Under the pieces are notes generated by a model, which made no database searches, was not told the origin of the DNA, and saw only the letters and a program-made list of their open reading frames with translations. Shown piece after piece: positions 53,278 to 62,200 of a stretch of DNA of 64,000 bases (position 1 is the stretch's first letter; each line of letters starts with the position of its first letter). The stretch is from Rubrobacter aplysinae. Lineage in GTDB: Bacteria > Actinomycetota > Rubrobacteria > Rubrobacterales > Rubrobacteraceae. Position numbers and translations under genes: made by a program. The stretch covers positions 62,001-126,000 of the forward strand of contig NZ_LEKH01000005.1 in NCBI RefSeq assembly GCF_001029505.1, read 5' to 3'.

Positions 53278-54048
53278 CTAGGCCCTCGCGCCCCGGAACC
53301 GGTGCGCGAAGTCCGGGCTGTACAGGTGAGACCGGGTGCCCCCGGCGGCGAGGCCCGGCCCGACCAGGATCATGGCCTGCCGGTTAAACCCGGCGTCTCG
53401 GATACGCTCCGCTAGCTCCGAGAGCGGGCACCGGATAATAAGCTCGTCCGGCCACGTCGCCCGGTACACCACGGCGCACGGGGTATCCTCCGCGTAACCG
53501 CCCTCGATGAGGTCCTTCTGGAGCTCGCGCGGACGCGCCGCCGCGAGGAATATGGCCATCGTGGTGCCGTGGCGGGCGAACCCCTGGATGGTCTCGCCGT
53601 CGGGCATCGGGGTGCGGCTGGCGCGGCGGGTCACGATCAGGGACTGTGCGATCTCGGGCACCGTGAGCTCGCGGCCGATTGCCGCCGCCGCGGCCCCGAA
53701 CGAGGAGACGCCGGGCACTATCTCCCAGTCCAGGCCGAGCTCGTCGCAGATCTCGATCTGCTCCAGCACAGCCCCCCACAGGCTCGGGTCTCCCGAGTGG
53801 ATGCGGCCTATCGTAAGCTCCTCGCGCGTCGCCCGCTCGTACAGCTCCTGCACCTTCTCCAGCGGAACGCTGGTGGACTCGAAGATCTCCGCTCCCGGAG
53901 AGGCATGCTCCAGTACCTCCTCCTTGACCAGGCTCCGGGCCCACACCAGCACGTCGGACTCGCCGATGAGCCTCGCCGCCCGCAACGTCAGAAGGTCCTC
54001 CGCCCCAGGCCCCGCCCCTATAAACCAGACCTTGCTCATGTTGCTCAT
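53278..54048 (-). CDS. cobM: Precorrin-4 / cobalt-precorrin-4 C11-methyltransferase
   Basis: 256 residues, SUMT-like tetrapyrrole methylase. VWFIGAGPGAEDLLTLRAAR at the start, RIHSGDPSLWGAVLEQIEIC for the substrate loop, and VPGVSSFGAAAAAIGRELTV. The start overlaps cobI (ATGA). Confidence 0.94.
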   Translation of the reverse strand: MSNMSKVWFIGAGPGAEDLLTLRAARLIGESDVLVWARSLVKEEVLEHASPGAEIFESTSVPLEKVQELYERATREELTIGRIHSGDPSLWGAVLEQIEICDELGLDWEIVPGVSSFGAAAAAIGRELTVPEIAQSLIVTRRASRTPMPDGETIQGFARHGTTMAIFLAAARPRELQKDLIEGGYAEDTPCAVVYRATWPDELIIRCPLSELAERIRDAGFNRQAMILVGPGLAAGGTRSHLYSPDFAHRFRGARA

Positions 54049-54758
54049 GAGTTCCTCGCTTCCCTGCTAGTGAAGATCACGGTGGATAGATACGGTCCCG
54101 TCTCGCCCGCCGCCTCCGCAGCCGGGCGCACCTCCTCGCCTTCCATGCCGAGCCGCGAGCCGTACACCGCCTCGTCGAGCCGCCCGCTCTCCCCGGCAGC
54201 CGAGAGTACCTCGGCGAGCCTGCCGCCCCCCTTGTAGCACACGACCGTGTCGCTACCGGCGAGCGCCTTCCTCAGAGCCCCCTCCCCGGCGTTGAACGGC
54301 AGGAGCGATAGCCGCTCCTTACCTTCCAACAGGACCGTGCCGCTACGCGAGGCGAGGTCCTGCATGGCGGTGATCCCCGGCACCGTGCGTACGCCGACTT
54401 CCGGCAGCCTCTGCAGGACGGCGCGCCACAGGTAGGTGAAGGTCGAGTACACGTTCGGGTCGCCGATGGTGGCGAAGGCGCAGTTTCGTCCCTCCGAGAG
54501 CGCGGCGCACACCTCCCCGGCGGCCCGCTCCCAGTTGCGCTCCCGCGCCTCCGCGTCGTCGGAGAGGGCAAACAGCAGCCGCCGGACGTTCCCCGGCTCG
54601 ACGTGGCCGCGCACCACCGTCTCGGCCCGACCCGCCTCCCCGGTATCGCCGACGGGCACGAACACCGTACCGGCCTCCCGCAGCTCACGCAGGCCCTTGA
54701 GCGTCACGAGCTCCGGGTCCCCCGGCCCGACTCCGACTCCTACCAGCGTGCCGCTCAC
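54045..54758 (-). CDS. cobI: Precorrin-2 / cobalt-factor II C20-methyltransferase
   Basis: 237 residues, SUMT-like methylase. GVGVGPGDPELVTLKGLREL at the start, FATIGDPNVYSTFTYLWRAV and VRTVPGITAMQDLASRSG. It is the first ring methylation after precorrin-2. GTG start overlapping the cobB stop (GTGA). Confidence 0.94.
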   Translation of the reverse strand: MSGTLVGVGVGPGDPELVTLKGLRELREAGTVFVPVGDTGEAGRAETVVRGHVEPGNVRRLLFALSDDAEARERNWERAAGEVCAALSEGRNCAFATIGDPNVYSTFTYLWRAVLQRLPEVGVRTVPGITAMQDLASRSGTVLLEGKERLSLLPFNAGEGALRKALAGSDTVVCYKGGGRLAEVLSAAGESGRLDEAVYGSRLGMEGEEVRPAAEAAGETGPYLSTVIFTSREARNS

Positions 54759-56140
54759 GAGCGCGCCCCGGACACGTTCGCTCTCGCGGCGCTCGAAACC
54801 AGCCGCCGCGCCACCCCGGGATACGCGGCCCAGTGGGTGTGCAGATAGCTCGCGTGGACCCCGCCCGCCACGAACCCCTCGCTCCGCCGGTCGTCGAACG
54901 TCCAGGCCGGCGCGGCCTCCCCCTCAATACCTCCCGCCGGGGGCCGTGTGGAAGAGTAGTGGAACTCGTGGCCCCGCAGCTCCGCGCCACGCCCGCACAG
55001 CGGGGACTCGGAGGCCGCGACCGCCTCCCGGTAACCCAGGGTGAGACGGCCGCCCATCTCTGACTCGGCTCCGAGCACGCCGCACATGGGCTTCCCGTCG
55101 AGCCCACGTGAGAGGTACATCATCCCGCCGCACTCGGCGATCACCGGTGCGCCGCCACGGGCGAACGCGGCCACCTCCCGCCGCAGCGGCTCGTTCTCCG
55201 AAAGCTCGGCTGTATACGCCTCCGGGAAGCCGCCACCGAGGTACAGCGCCCCCGCCCCCTCCGGCAAGGTCTCGTCGCGCAGGGGATCGAAGTGTACGAC
55301 CTCGGCCCCCGCACCCTCAAGAAGCTCCAGGTTCTCCCGATACGCAAACGAGAAAGCCCGCCCGGCGGCAACGGCCACCCTCGCTGGCGCACTCTCCCCG
55401 CTCTCCGGGCTCCAGGGCTCGGCACGCAGCGGACCGGCGGAGCGCGCGAGGCGCATAACAGCCTCCAGGTCGCAGTGGCGCGAGACGGCCTCGCCCATTC
55501 TCTCTACCGACCGCCGCGCCTCATCACTCCGCTCGGCGGCCGGAACGAGCCCGAGATGCCGATCCGGGGTAGAGAGGTCCCCGCCCCGCCTCATCGCTCC
55601 CAGCACCGGGACGCCGAGCGGCTCTATCGCCTCGCGCAGCATCTGCTCGTGTTTGTCGGAACCGACCCGGTTCAGCACCACCCCAGCGACGTCCACCTCC
55701 GGGTCGAAGCTCCGGTAGCCGTGGACCATCGCCGCCGCCGAGCGCGCCATCGCCCCGGCGTCCACGACGAGCACCACAGAGGCGTTTAGCAGCTTCGCAA
55801 CCTGCGCGGTCGAGGCCGTATCTCCGCCGCCGCCCTTGCCGTCGAACAGGCCCATGACGCCCTCGATCACCGCCACGTCCGCCCCTGCCGCCCCGTGGGC
55901 GAAGAGCCGCGGCACCAACTCCTCACCCGCGAGGAACGAGTCCAGGTTACGTCCCGGCCGCCCCGCCACCAGCGCATGATACGAGGGGTCTATAAAGTCC
56001 GGACCGACCTTGAATGGCGCAACGTCGCAGCCTTTTGACGCAAGCGCCGACATCAGGCCGGTGGCGACGGTGGTCTTGCCGACGCCGGAGTGGGTGCCCG
56101 CTACCACGAGGCGGGGTGTATGGAGGAGGCTCGCTACCAC
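54755..56140 (-). CDS. cobB: Cobyrinate a,c-diamide synthase
   Basis: 461 residues from a GTG at 56140; the open frame further upstream is a shadow of cobO. N-terminal dethiobiotin-synthetase-like ATPase with AGTHSGVGKTTVATGLMSAL and FKVGPDFIDPSYH. C-terminal glutaminase with GALYLGGGFPEAYTAELSEN and the nucleophile Cys in VIAECGGMMYLSRGLDG. It amidates the a and c side chains. Confidence 0.95.
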   Translation of the reverse strand: MVASLLHTPRLVVAGTHSGVGKTTVATGLMSALASKGCDVAPFKVGPDFIDPSYHALVAGRPGRNLDSFLAGEELVPRLFAHGAAGADVAVIEGVMGLFDGKGGGGDTASTAQVAKLLNASVVLVVDAGAMARSAAAMVHGYRSFDPEVDVAGVVLNRVGSDKHEQMLREAIEPLGVPVLGAMRRGGDLSTPDRHLGLVPAAERSDEARRSVERMGEAVSRHCDLEAVMRLARSAGPLRAEPWSPESGESAPARVAVAAGRAFSFAYRENLELLEGAGAEVVHFDPLRDETLPEGAGALYLGGGFPEAYTAELSENEPLRREVAAFARGGAPVIAECGGMMYLSRGLDGKPMCGVLGAESEMGGRLTLGYREAVAASESPLCGRGAELRGHEFHYSSTRPPAGGIEGEAAPAWTFDDRRSEGFVAGGVHASYLHTHWAAYPGVARRLVSSAARANVSGARS

Positions 56141-56715
56141 TCGATGCCTTTCTGGCCCCGGTGTCCCTCGTCCATGGGGTGTTTGATCTTGCCGACCTCG
56201 CTGACGAGCTCCGAGATCTCGACCAGCTCCTCCGGCGCGTCGCGGCCGGTGATTATGACGTGCTGGAAGCCGGGCCGGTCCTTCAGGAAGTCCACGACCT
56301 CCTGCGTGTCGACCCAGCCGAACTTCATCGGGTAGGTGAACTCGTCCAGGAGAAGCATGTCGTAGGTCTCGTCGCTTATGCGGCGCTTGACCTCCTCCCA
56401 GCCCTCTCGGGCGAGCTCGGCGCTGGTCTCGAGGTCCTCGACGGTCCAGGTCCAGCCGTCTCCCATCTTGAACCAGTCTATGTTGCCCAGAGTGTCGGCG
56501 GCCTTGTGCTCGCCGACCTTCCACTTGCCGCTCTTGACGAACTGGTACACGCCGATGCGGTACCCCCGCGCCCAGCCGCGCAGCATCACGCCGAATGCTG
56601 CCGTGGACTTGCCCTTGCCGTGTCCAGTATTCACCACCAGCATCGGCCGCTCGCGGTTCGAACGCCGTCTCAGACGCTCCTCCCGCGGCTTCCTGGTTTC
56701 TCCAGCTTCGCTCAC
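56134..56715 (-). CDS. cobO: Cob(I)yrinic acid a,c-diamide adenosyltransferase
   Basis: 193 residues from the GTG at 56715, overlapping the chelatase stop (GTGA). P-loop VVNTGHGKGKSTAAFGVMLR, VYQFVKSGKWKVGEH, and LLLDEFTYPMKFGWVDTQEV. CobO/BtuR type. It adds the 5'-deoxyadenosyl upper ligand using ATP. Confidence 0.95.
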   Translation of the reverse strand: MSEAGETRKPREERLRRRSNRERPMLVVNTGHGKGKSTAAFGVMLRGWARGYRIGVYQFVKSGKWKVGEHKAADTLGNIDWFKMGDGWTWTVEDLETSAELAREGWEEVKRRISDETYDMLLLDEFTYPMKFGWVDTQEVVDFLKDRPGFQHVIITGRDAPEELVEISELVSEVGKIKHPMDEGHRGQKGIEW

Positions 56716-58667
56716 GCCACGCGCCTCCTCTCTACTATCTCCACCAACGAATCCGCCTGTAACTCCTCCAACCTGATACACCGGGCACCCAGATGTCCGG
56801 CTATCTCCCGCGCGAGCCCGAGCCGGACGTTGCCGCCCTCGGTATCCACCACCACGGATGCTACGCCGGCGGCCCGCAGGCGTTCGGCAGCGCCTGCCGG
56901 GTCGGGCCCGGAGGTCGAGCGCCCGTCGGTCAGGAGCACGACCATCGGGCGTCGCTCCCTGTCCTGCAGCCGCTCGCGGAAGATGATCTCGGCTGCCCGT
57001 TCGAGGCCGGCGGCCAGCGGGGTGCGGCCCCCGGTCGGGAGCTCTTCGAGGCGCGGGGCGGCTAGGTCCACGCTGGAGGTCGGGGGCAGCAGCGTCTCGG
57101 CGGCGTCTGCGCGGAACGAGATCAAGGCTATCCGGTCCCGGCGCTGATAAGCGTCGGTCAGGAGAGATAGCGCCGCCCCTTTTACCGCCGACATCCGGCT
57201 CCGGGCGGCCATCGAGCCGCTCGCATCCACGACGAACAGGATCAGGTTCCCCTCCCGTCCCTCGCGCACCTTCTCCTGCAGGTCCCCTTCGCGCACTATG
57301 AGGCCGGCGCCGCTCCGCCCGCGCTCGCGCTGGTGTGGCGCGGCGGCCCGAAGCGTCGCCCCGACCGCTATATCGCGCGCCTCACCCCGGGGCTCCCGGT
57401 CGCTGACCGGCTGGCCCTCCTCGCTAATGGAGCGGCTGCGGCGTCCGAGCGGGCCTCCGCGCCCCTTCTCGGGCACCTCCAGCCGCTCGGGCCGGAAGCT
57501 CTCTGATGCGGAGTAGCTACTCTGAGCCCCACCCGGGCTCTCTGCGGAAGGTTGGCCGGGCTGGCCGCCGGAACCTCCGCCCTCCGGAGCATCGCCTCCC
57601 GGCTCATCGCCGGACTCTGGCGGCCCTCCGGAACCGCCGTCGGGCGGGTCGGGGTCTTCGGGCTCGGAGAGTGCGGACTCTATCTCCTCCGGGTCCACAC
57701 CGGGCTGCTCGAAGGGGTTGCGCCGACGGCGATGTGCGAGCGCGAGCGGCGCGGCGCGGCGCACGTCGTCCACCCCCACCCTGTCGCGGCCCTCCCAGGC
57801 GGCGAGCGAGCGGGCGGCCTTTGCCGTTACGAGATCTCCCCGCATACCGTCCACCCCGAGACCGGCGCACAGGTTGGATACCTTGTACAGCACGTCATCG
57901 GAGACGTGCGTCGCGGACAACCGGTTTTGCGAAGCGGATACGGCCCCGGCGAGCTCCCTGTCGGCGGCCGAGAACTTGGCGGCGAACTCCGCCGGGTCGG
58001 CCTCGTAGTGCAGGCGGCGGCGCACCACCTCGACGCGCTCGTCCGCCGATAACGCACCGGAGGACTCGACCGAGAGCCCGAAGCGGTCCAGGAGCTGTGG
58101 CCGCAGCTCACCCTCCTCGGGGTTCATGGTGCCGACGAGTATGAAGCGTGAGGGATGTTTGAGACTCACGCCCTCGCGCTCGACGTGGTTCACGCCCATC
58201 GCCGCCACGTCCAACAGCAGATCCACCAAATGGTCGGAGAGCAGGTTTACCTCGTCCACGTACAGGATGCCCCGGTGCGCGGCGGCCAGTAGACCAGGCT
58301 CGAACGTCTTCTCTCCTTTCAAGAGCGCACGTTCGAGGTCTAGCGTCCCGGCCAACCGATCCGTGCTCGCCCCGACCGGAAGCTCCACCAGCCGCACCGG
58401 GCGCGTCTCGCGCGGCGCGTCCGCCGGATGCGGCCCCGCAGGACAATCGGGGTTCGGGCCGTCCGGATCGCAGGAGTACGGGCAACCGGCGACGACCTCG
58501 ATCGGTGGCAGCAGGCTCGCCAGTGCGCGGACGGCGGTTGACTTGGCCGTCCCCTTCTCGCCGCGAACCAGCACTCCGCCGACCTCCGGCGAGACCGCGT
58601 TTAGCAGCAGCGAGAGCTTCAGGTCATCCTGCCCGACGAGCGCGCTGAACGGATAAGGAGCGTTCAT
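56712..58667 (-). CDS. Fused ChlI/ChlD-like chelatase ATPase subunit
   Basis: 651 residues. AAA+ ChlI-like module, about 1-320: Walker A GVLVRGEKGTAKSTAVRALA, LVELPVGASTDRLAGTLDLE, and GILYVDEVNLLSDHLVDLLL. An acidic Pro/Gly-rich linker follows (about 325-420). The ChlD-like VWA domain has the MIDAS LILFVVDASGSMAARSRM. It serves as the ATPase partner of the CobN (ChlH-like) subunit in cobalt, or possibly magnesium, chelation; the cobalamin setting makes cobalt likely. Confidence 0.9.
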   Translation of the reverse strand: MNAPYPFSALVGQDDLKLSLLLNAVSPEVGGVLVRGEKGTAKSTAVRALASLLPPIEVVAGCPYSCDPDGPNPDCPAGPHPADAPRETRPVRLVELPVGASTDRLAGTLDLERALLKGEKTFEPGLLAAAHRGILYVDEVNLLSDHLVDLLLDVAAMGVNHVEREGVSLKHPSRFILVGTMNPEEGELRPQLLDRFGLSVESSGALSADERVEVVRRRLHYEADPAEFAAKFSAADRELAGAVSASQNRLSATHVSDDVLYKVSNLCAGLGVDGMRGDLVTAKAARSLAAWEGRDRVGVDDVRRAAPLALAHRRRRNPFEQPGVDPEEIESALSEPEDPDPPDGGSGGPPESGDEPGGDAPEGGGSGGQPGQPSAESPGGAQSSYSASESFRPERLEVPEKGRGGPLGRRSRSISEEGQPVSDREPRGEARDIAVGATLRAAAPHQRERGRSGAGLIVREGDLQEKVREGREGNLILFVVDASGSMAARSRMSAVKGAALSLLTDAYQRRDRIALISFRADAAETLLPPTSSVDLAAPRLEELPTGGRTPLAAGLERAAEIIFRERLQDRERRPMVVLLTDGRSTSGPDPAGAAERLRAAGVASVVVDTEGGNVRLGLAREIAGHLGARCIRLEELQADSLVEIVERRRVA

Positions 58668-58900
58668 CGTCTAACCGCCTGGTAGATGGCTAGCGCGAGC
58701 ATAAACATGCCGCAAACTATCAGCGCGACCACCAGCGTCACGAATAGAGTCCACGACCTGAAAACGAACGGTAGTCCCACGCTCACCAGCACGCCGAAAG
58801 CGTACAACGCGGCTATCCAAAGATAGCGTGACGTGCGGCTTTGGCTCTGTGTTTCAGAACTACGCTCGTCTCGCCGAGCAGCGTTTCGCGGCGCGGTCAA
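58664..58900 (-). CDS. Small two-TM membrane protein 3
   Basis: 78 residues from a TTG at 58900 (TTGA with the upstream stop). A polar N-terminus of about 25 residues, then two helices (YLWIAALYAFGVLVSVGLPF and LFVTLVVALIVCGMFMLALA). Its end overlaps the chelatase ATPase start (ATGA). Third of three tiny membrane proteins between cobN and the ATPase; no family recognised. Confidence 0.7.
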   Translation of the reverse strand: MTAPRNAARRDERSSETQSQSRTSRYLWIAALYAFGVLVSVGLPFVFRSWTLFVTLVVALIVCGMFMLALAIYQAVRR

Positions 58901-59094
58901 GATCGGCCTCCCACGACGTAGGCTACGCCCAGGACGATGATCGCCACAAGGATAACGCCCGATGCCACGACCGCCACTGTATCCGGTAGTAGATTTGCCG
59001 AGAGTATGTTCAGCAGCAGCAACGCCCCGACCAGAGCGAAGGGTCGCACCGGGTTGGCCCGCAGCCACGCTCCGAGTCCTCTGAGACGGCTCAT
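58897..59094 (-). CDS. Small two-TM membrane protein 2
   Basis: 65 residues, ATG at 59094 overlapping the previous stop (ATGA). A basic N-terminus MSRLRGLGAWLRANPVR then two hydrophobic helices (FALVGALLLLNILSANLL and VAVVASGVILVAIIVLGVAY). Topology is similar to its two neighbours. Family unrecognised. Confidence 0.7.
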   Translation of the reverse strand: MSRLRGLGAWLRANPVRPFALVGALLLLNILSANLLPDTVAVVASGVILVAIIVLGVAYVVGGRS

Positions 59095-59288
59095 CGAGAG
59101 ACTCCGGTTCCAGAGGCGTAGGCTCCGGCCAGTATCGCGAGCGCCAGTATCGTCATCCCGCCCGCGACCACGGCCGCCCAGCCGCCGAGAAAGGTCAACA
59201 CGACCGTCTGGACCATCATGAGCAGAACCACCAGAATGACGAACCTGTACCACCCTCCCCGCAGCCACGAGCCGAGTCTTCGTATCAA
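59091..59288 (-). CDS. Small two-TM membrane protein 1
   Basis: 65 residues from a TTG at 59288 that overlaps the cobN stop (TTGA). Basic N-terminus (IRRLGSWLRGGWYR) and two helices (FVILVVLLMMVQTVVLTFL and AAVVAGGMTILALAILAGAY). It resembles protein 2 in length, opening and layout, so the two may be duplicates. A cobalt-uptake or chelatase-anchoring role is conceivable but unproven. Confidence 0.7.
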   Translation of the reverse strand: MIRRLGSWLRGGWYRFVILVVLLMMVQTVVLTFLGGWAAVVAGGMTILALAILAGAYASGTGVSR

Positions 59289-62200
59289 GAGCTCTCCTCC
59301 AGCACGCCCTCGTTCTCCAGGTAGATCTCTTTCAGACTTTGCAGGTCATCAGGGTCCGGCTCGGCCCACATCCCGCGCTCGGCGGCCTCCAGCAGCCGCT
59401 CACTCACAGCACGCAACGCCCACGGGTTCGACTCCTGCATGAAGTCGCGCACCTCCTCGTCCAGCACGTACTTCTGGGTTACGTCGCGGTACATCCAGTC
59501 CTCCACCACGTTCGCCGTGGCGTCGTAGCCGAAGAGGTAGTCCACCGTCGCCGAGAGCTCGAACGCGCCCTTGTAGCCGTGGCGTTTCATGGCCTCGATC
59601 CACTTCGGGTTCGCCACCCGCGAGCGGAACACGCGTTTTGCCTCCTCGTCGAGGCTCCGGGTCTTCGGGCGCGAAGGATCGGCCGAGTCGCCGACGTAGC
59701 TCTTGGGGTTGCGTCCCGTGAGGGCGCGGACGGCGGCGATCATGCCCCCGTGATACTGGAAGTAATCATCAGAGTCGAAGAGGTCGTGCTCGCGGTTGTC
59801 TATGTTCTTTACCGCGACCTCCGTGCGCCGCAGGTTGGCCTCCATCGCCCCCCGAGCCTCGACGCCGTCGAGCCCCCTGCCGTAGGCGTAGCCGCCCCAC
59901 ACGGCGTAGACCTCGGCGAGGTCCTCGTCGGTCTGCCAGTTGCGGGCGTCTATGAGCGGCAACAGGCCAGCGCCGTACGCGCCCGGGGGCGAGCCGAAGA
60001 TGCGCGTCGTGGCGGTGCGCTCGTCCGCGCCTCCGGAACGCTCCTCGTCGGCATGCTTCTTGACGAAGTTCATCTCCGCGGGCTCTTCGAGAGCGGCGAC
60101 GGTGGTGAAGGCGTCGTCCATGAGGGAGATCAGGTTCGGGAAAGCGTCCCGGAAGAACCCGCTGATGCGCACGGTCACGTCGATACGCGGACGCTCCAGC
60201 TCCTCCAGCGGGATCACCTCTAGCCCCGTCACCCGCCGCGACTCCTCGTTCCACGTGGGCCGCACCCCGAGCAGCGACAGCACCTCGGCGATGTCGTCGC
60301 CCTGGGTGCGCATGGCGGCCGTGCCCCAGACCACGATCCCGACGGTCTCGGGGTATCGGGCCTCCTCGTCCAGATGCCGCTGCAGGAGGTTGTCGGCGAG
60401 CCCCTGACCGACCTCCCAGGAGAGAGCCGACGGTAAGCCCTTCGGATCCACCGAGTAGAAGTTGCGCCCGGTCGGCAGCACGTTCGTTAGACCGCGCGTC
60501 GGCGAGCCCGACGGCCCAGCCGGCACGTACCCGCCCGAGAGACCGCCTATCAGGTTCGAAAGCTCCTCCGGCGTGCGCGACAGCCGCGGTACTACCTCCT
60601 CGCAGGCGAAGCGCAGAGCACTCTCGACCCCCTCGTCCCGGAACCCCAGCACCGCCTCGCAGACCTTACCGACGGAACTCGCCTCCCAACCCCGTTCCGA
60701 GAGCGATAGAAGCAGCGCGTGCGACGCCTCCTCCAGCAGGTCGAGCAGGTCGGACGCCGTGGCGACGACGCCGGGGAAACGCTCCGAGAGTGCGGCGGGG
60801 GCTTCCGCCCTCGCGCCGCCGTCCCCGGCCAGGTCCGGCTCGTCCAGCCCGTAGGCGGCCCCGACGGCGCGCCGGAGGCCCGGCGTCTCGCCCGCCCCGA
60901 GACGCAGGATGGCGGCGAGGAGCTCGCGGAAGGGCTCTCCCTCCGGCGGCTCGCCGAGGACGTGCAGGCCGCCACGGATGGGGAGGTCCTTGATCTCGCA
61001 CAGGTAACCATCCACCTTGGTGATGAAGTCGCCGAACTCGTCCGGCTTCTCCTCGACGCCGAGGTCCCGGTGGAGCTCTGCGTCCTGCATGGTCTCCCAG
61101 ATGCGGGCCTCTATAGCGGGGAGCTTCGAGGGGTCCAGAGTCTCTACCTGGTAGTACTCGTCCAGCAACTGCTCCAGGCGCGCGAGGTCGTCGTAGGTCT
61201 CGGCGCGGGTCATGGGCGGGATGAGATGGTCCACCACCGTAGCGTGCGAGCGGCGCTTGGCCTGCGTGCCTTCGCCGGGGTCGTTGACGACGAACGGGTA
61301 GAAGAACGGCACGTCCGCTATCGCCGCGTCCGGCGCGCAGGATGCCGAGAGCCCGAGCGACTTTCCTGGCAGCCACTCCAGCGTGCCGTGCTTGCCGAGG
61401 TGGACCACGGCATCCGCGCCGAACGACCCGATCACCCACCGGTACGCCGCCAGGTAGTGGTGGGTCGGGGCCAGCTCGGGGTCGTGGTAGATGGCTATCG
61501 GGTTCTCCCCGAACCCGCGCGGCGGCTGGATGCCGACGAAGACATTACCGAACCGCAGCCCGGCCACGATTACGTCGCCGTCGTCCAGGTACATGTCTCC
61601 CGGCGGCGGTCCCCACTGCCGCACCACCGACTCCCGCAAGCCCTCGGGCAGCGTGGCGAACCACCCCGCGTACTCTTCGGCGGAGAGCCGTCCGGTCGCG
61701 CCGGAGAGCTGCTCCTCGGTGAGGAACTCCAGATCGTGGCCGCCGGCGGCGATGAGGGAGTGTATTAGCTCGTCGCCGTCGTCGGGGGCGTCGCCAACCT
61801 CGTAGCCCGCTTCACGCAGGGCGTCGAGGAGCCGGATCGCGCTCACCGGCGTGTCCAGCCCGACCGCGTTTCCGACGCGGGAATGCTTGGTCGGATAGTT
61901 CGAGAGCATCACGGCGATTCGCTTACCAGCATTCGGACTGCTAAGTCGGGCGAAGCGGGTTGCCAACCCCGTGACGCGGCGGGCGCGCTCGGGGTCGGCG
62001 CGGTATACCGTGACCGGGGCCGAGACCGGCGACTCGTCCCGCTCGCGCTCCTTGAACGAGAAGGGGACCGAGATCACACGCCCGTCGAACTCCGGTATCG
62101 CCACCTGCCACGCCGTGTCCAGCGGCGAGAGCCCGGCGTCGGACTGTAGCCACGCCTCACGGCTGGAGGTGGTGCAGATCCCCTGAACCACCGGCACGCC

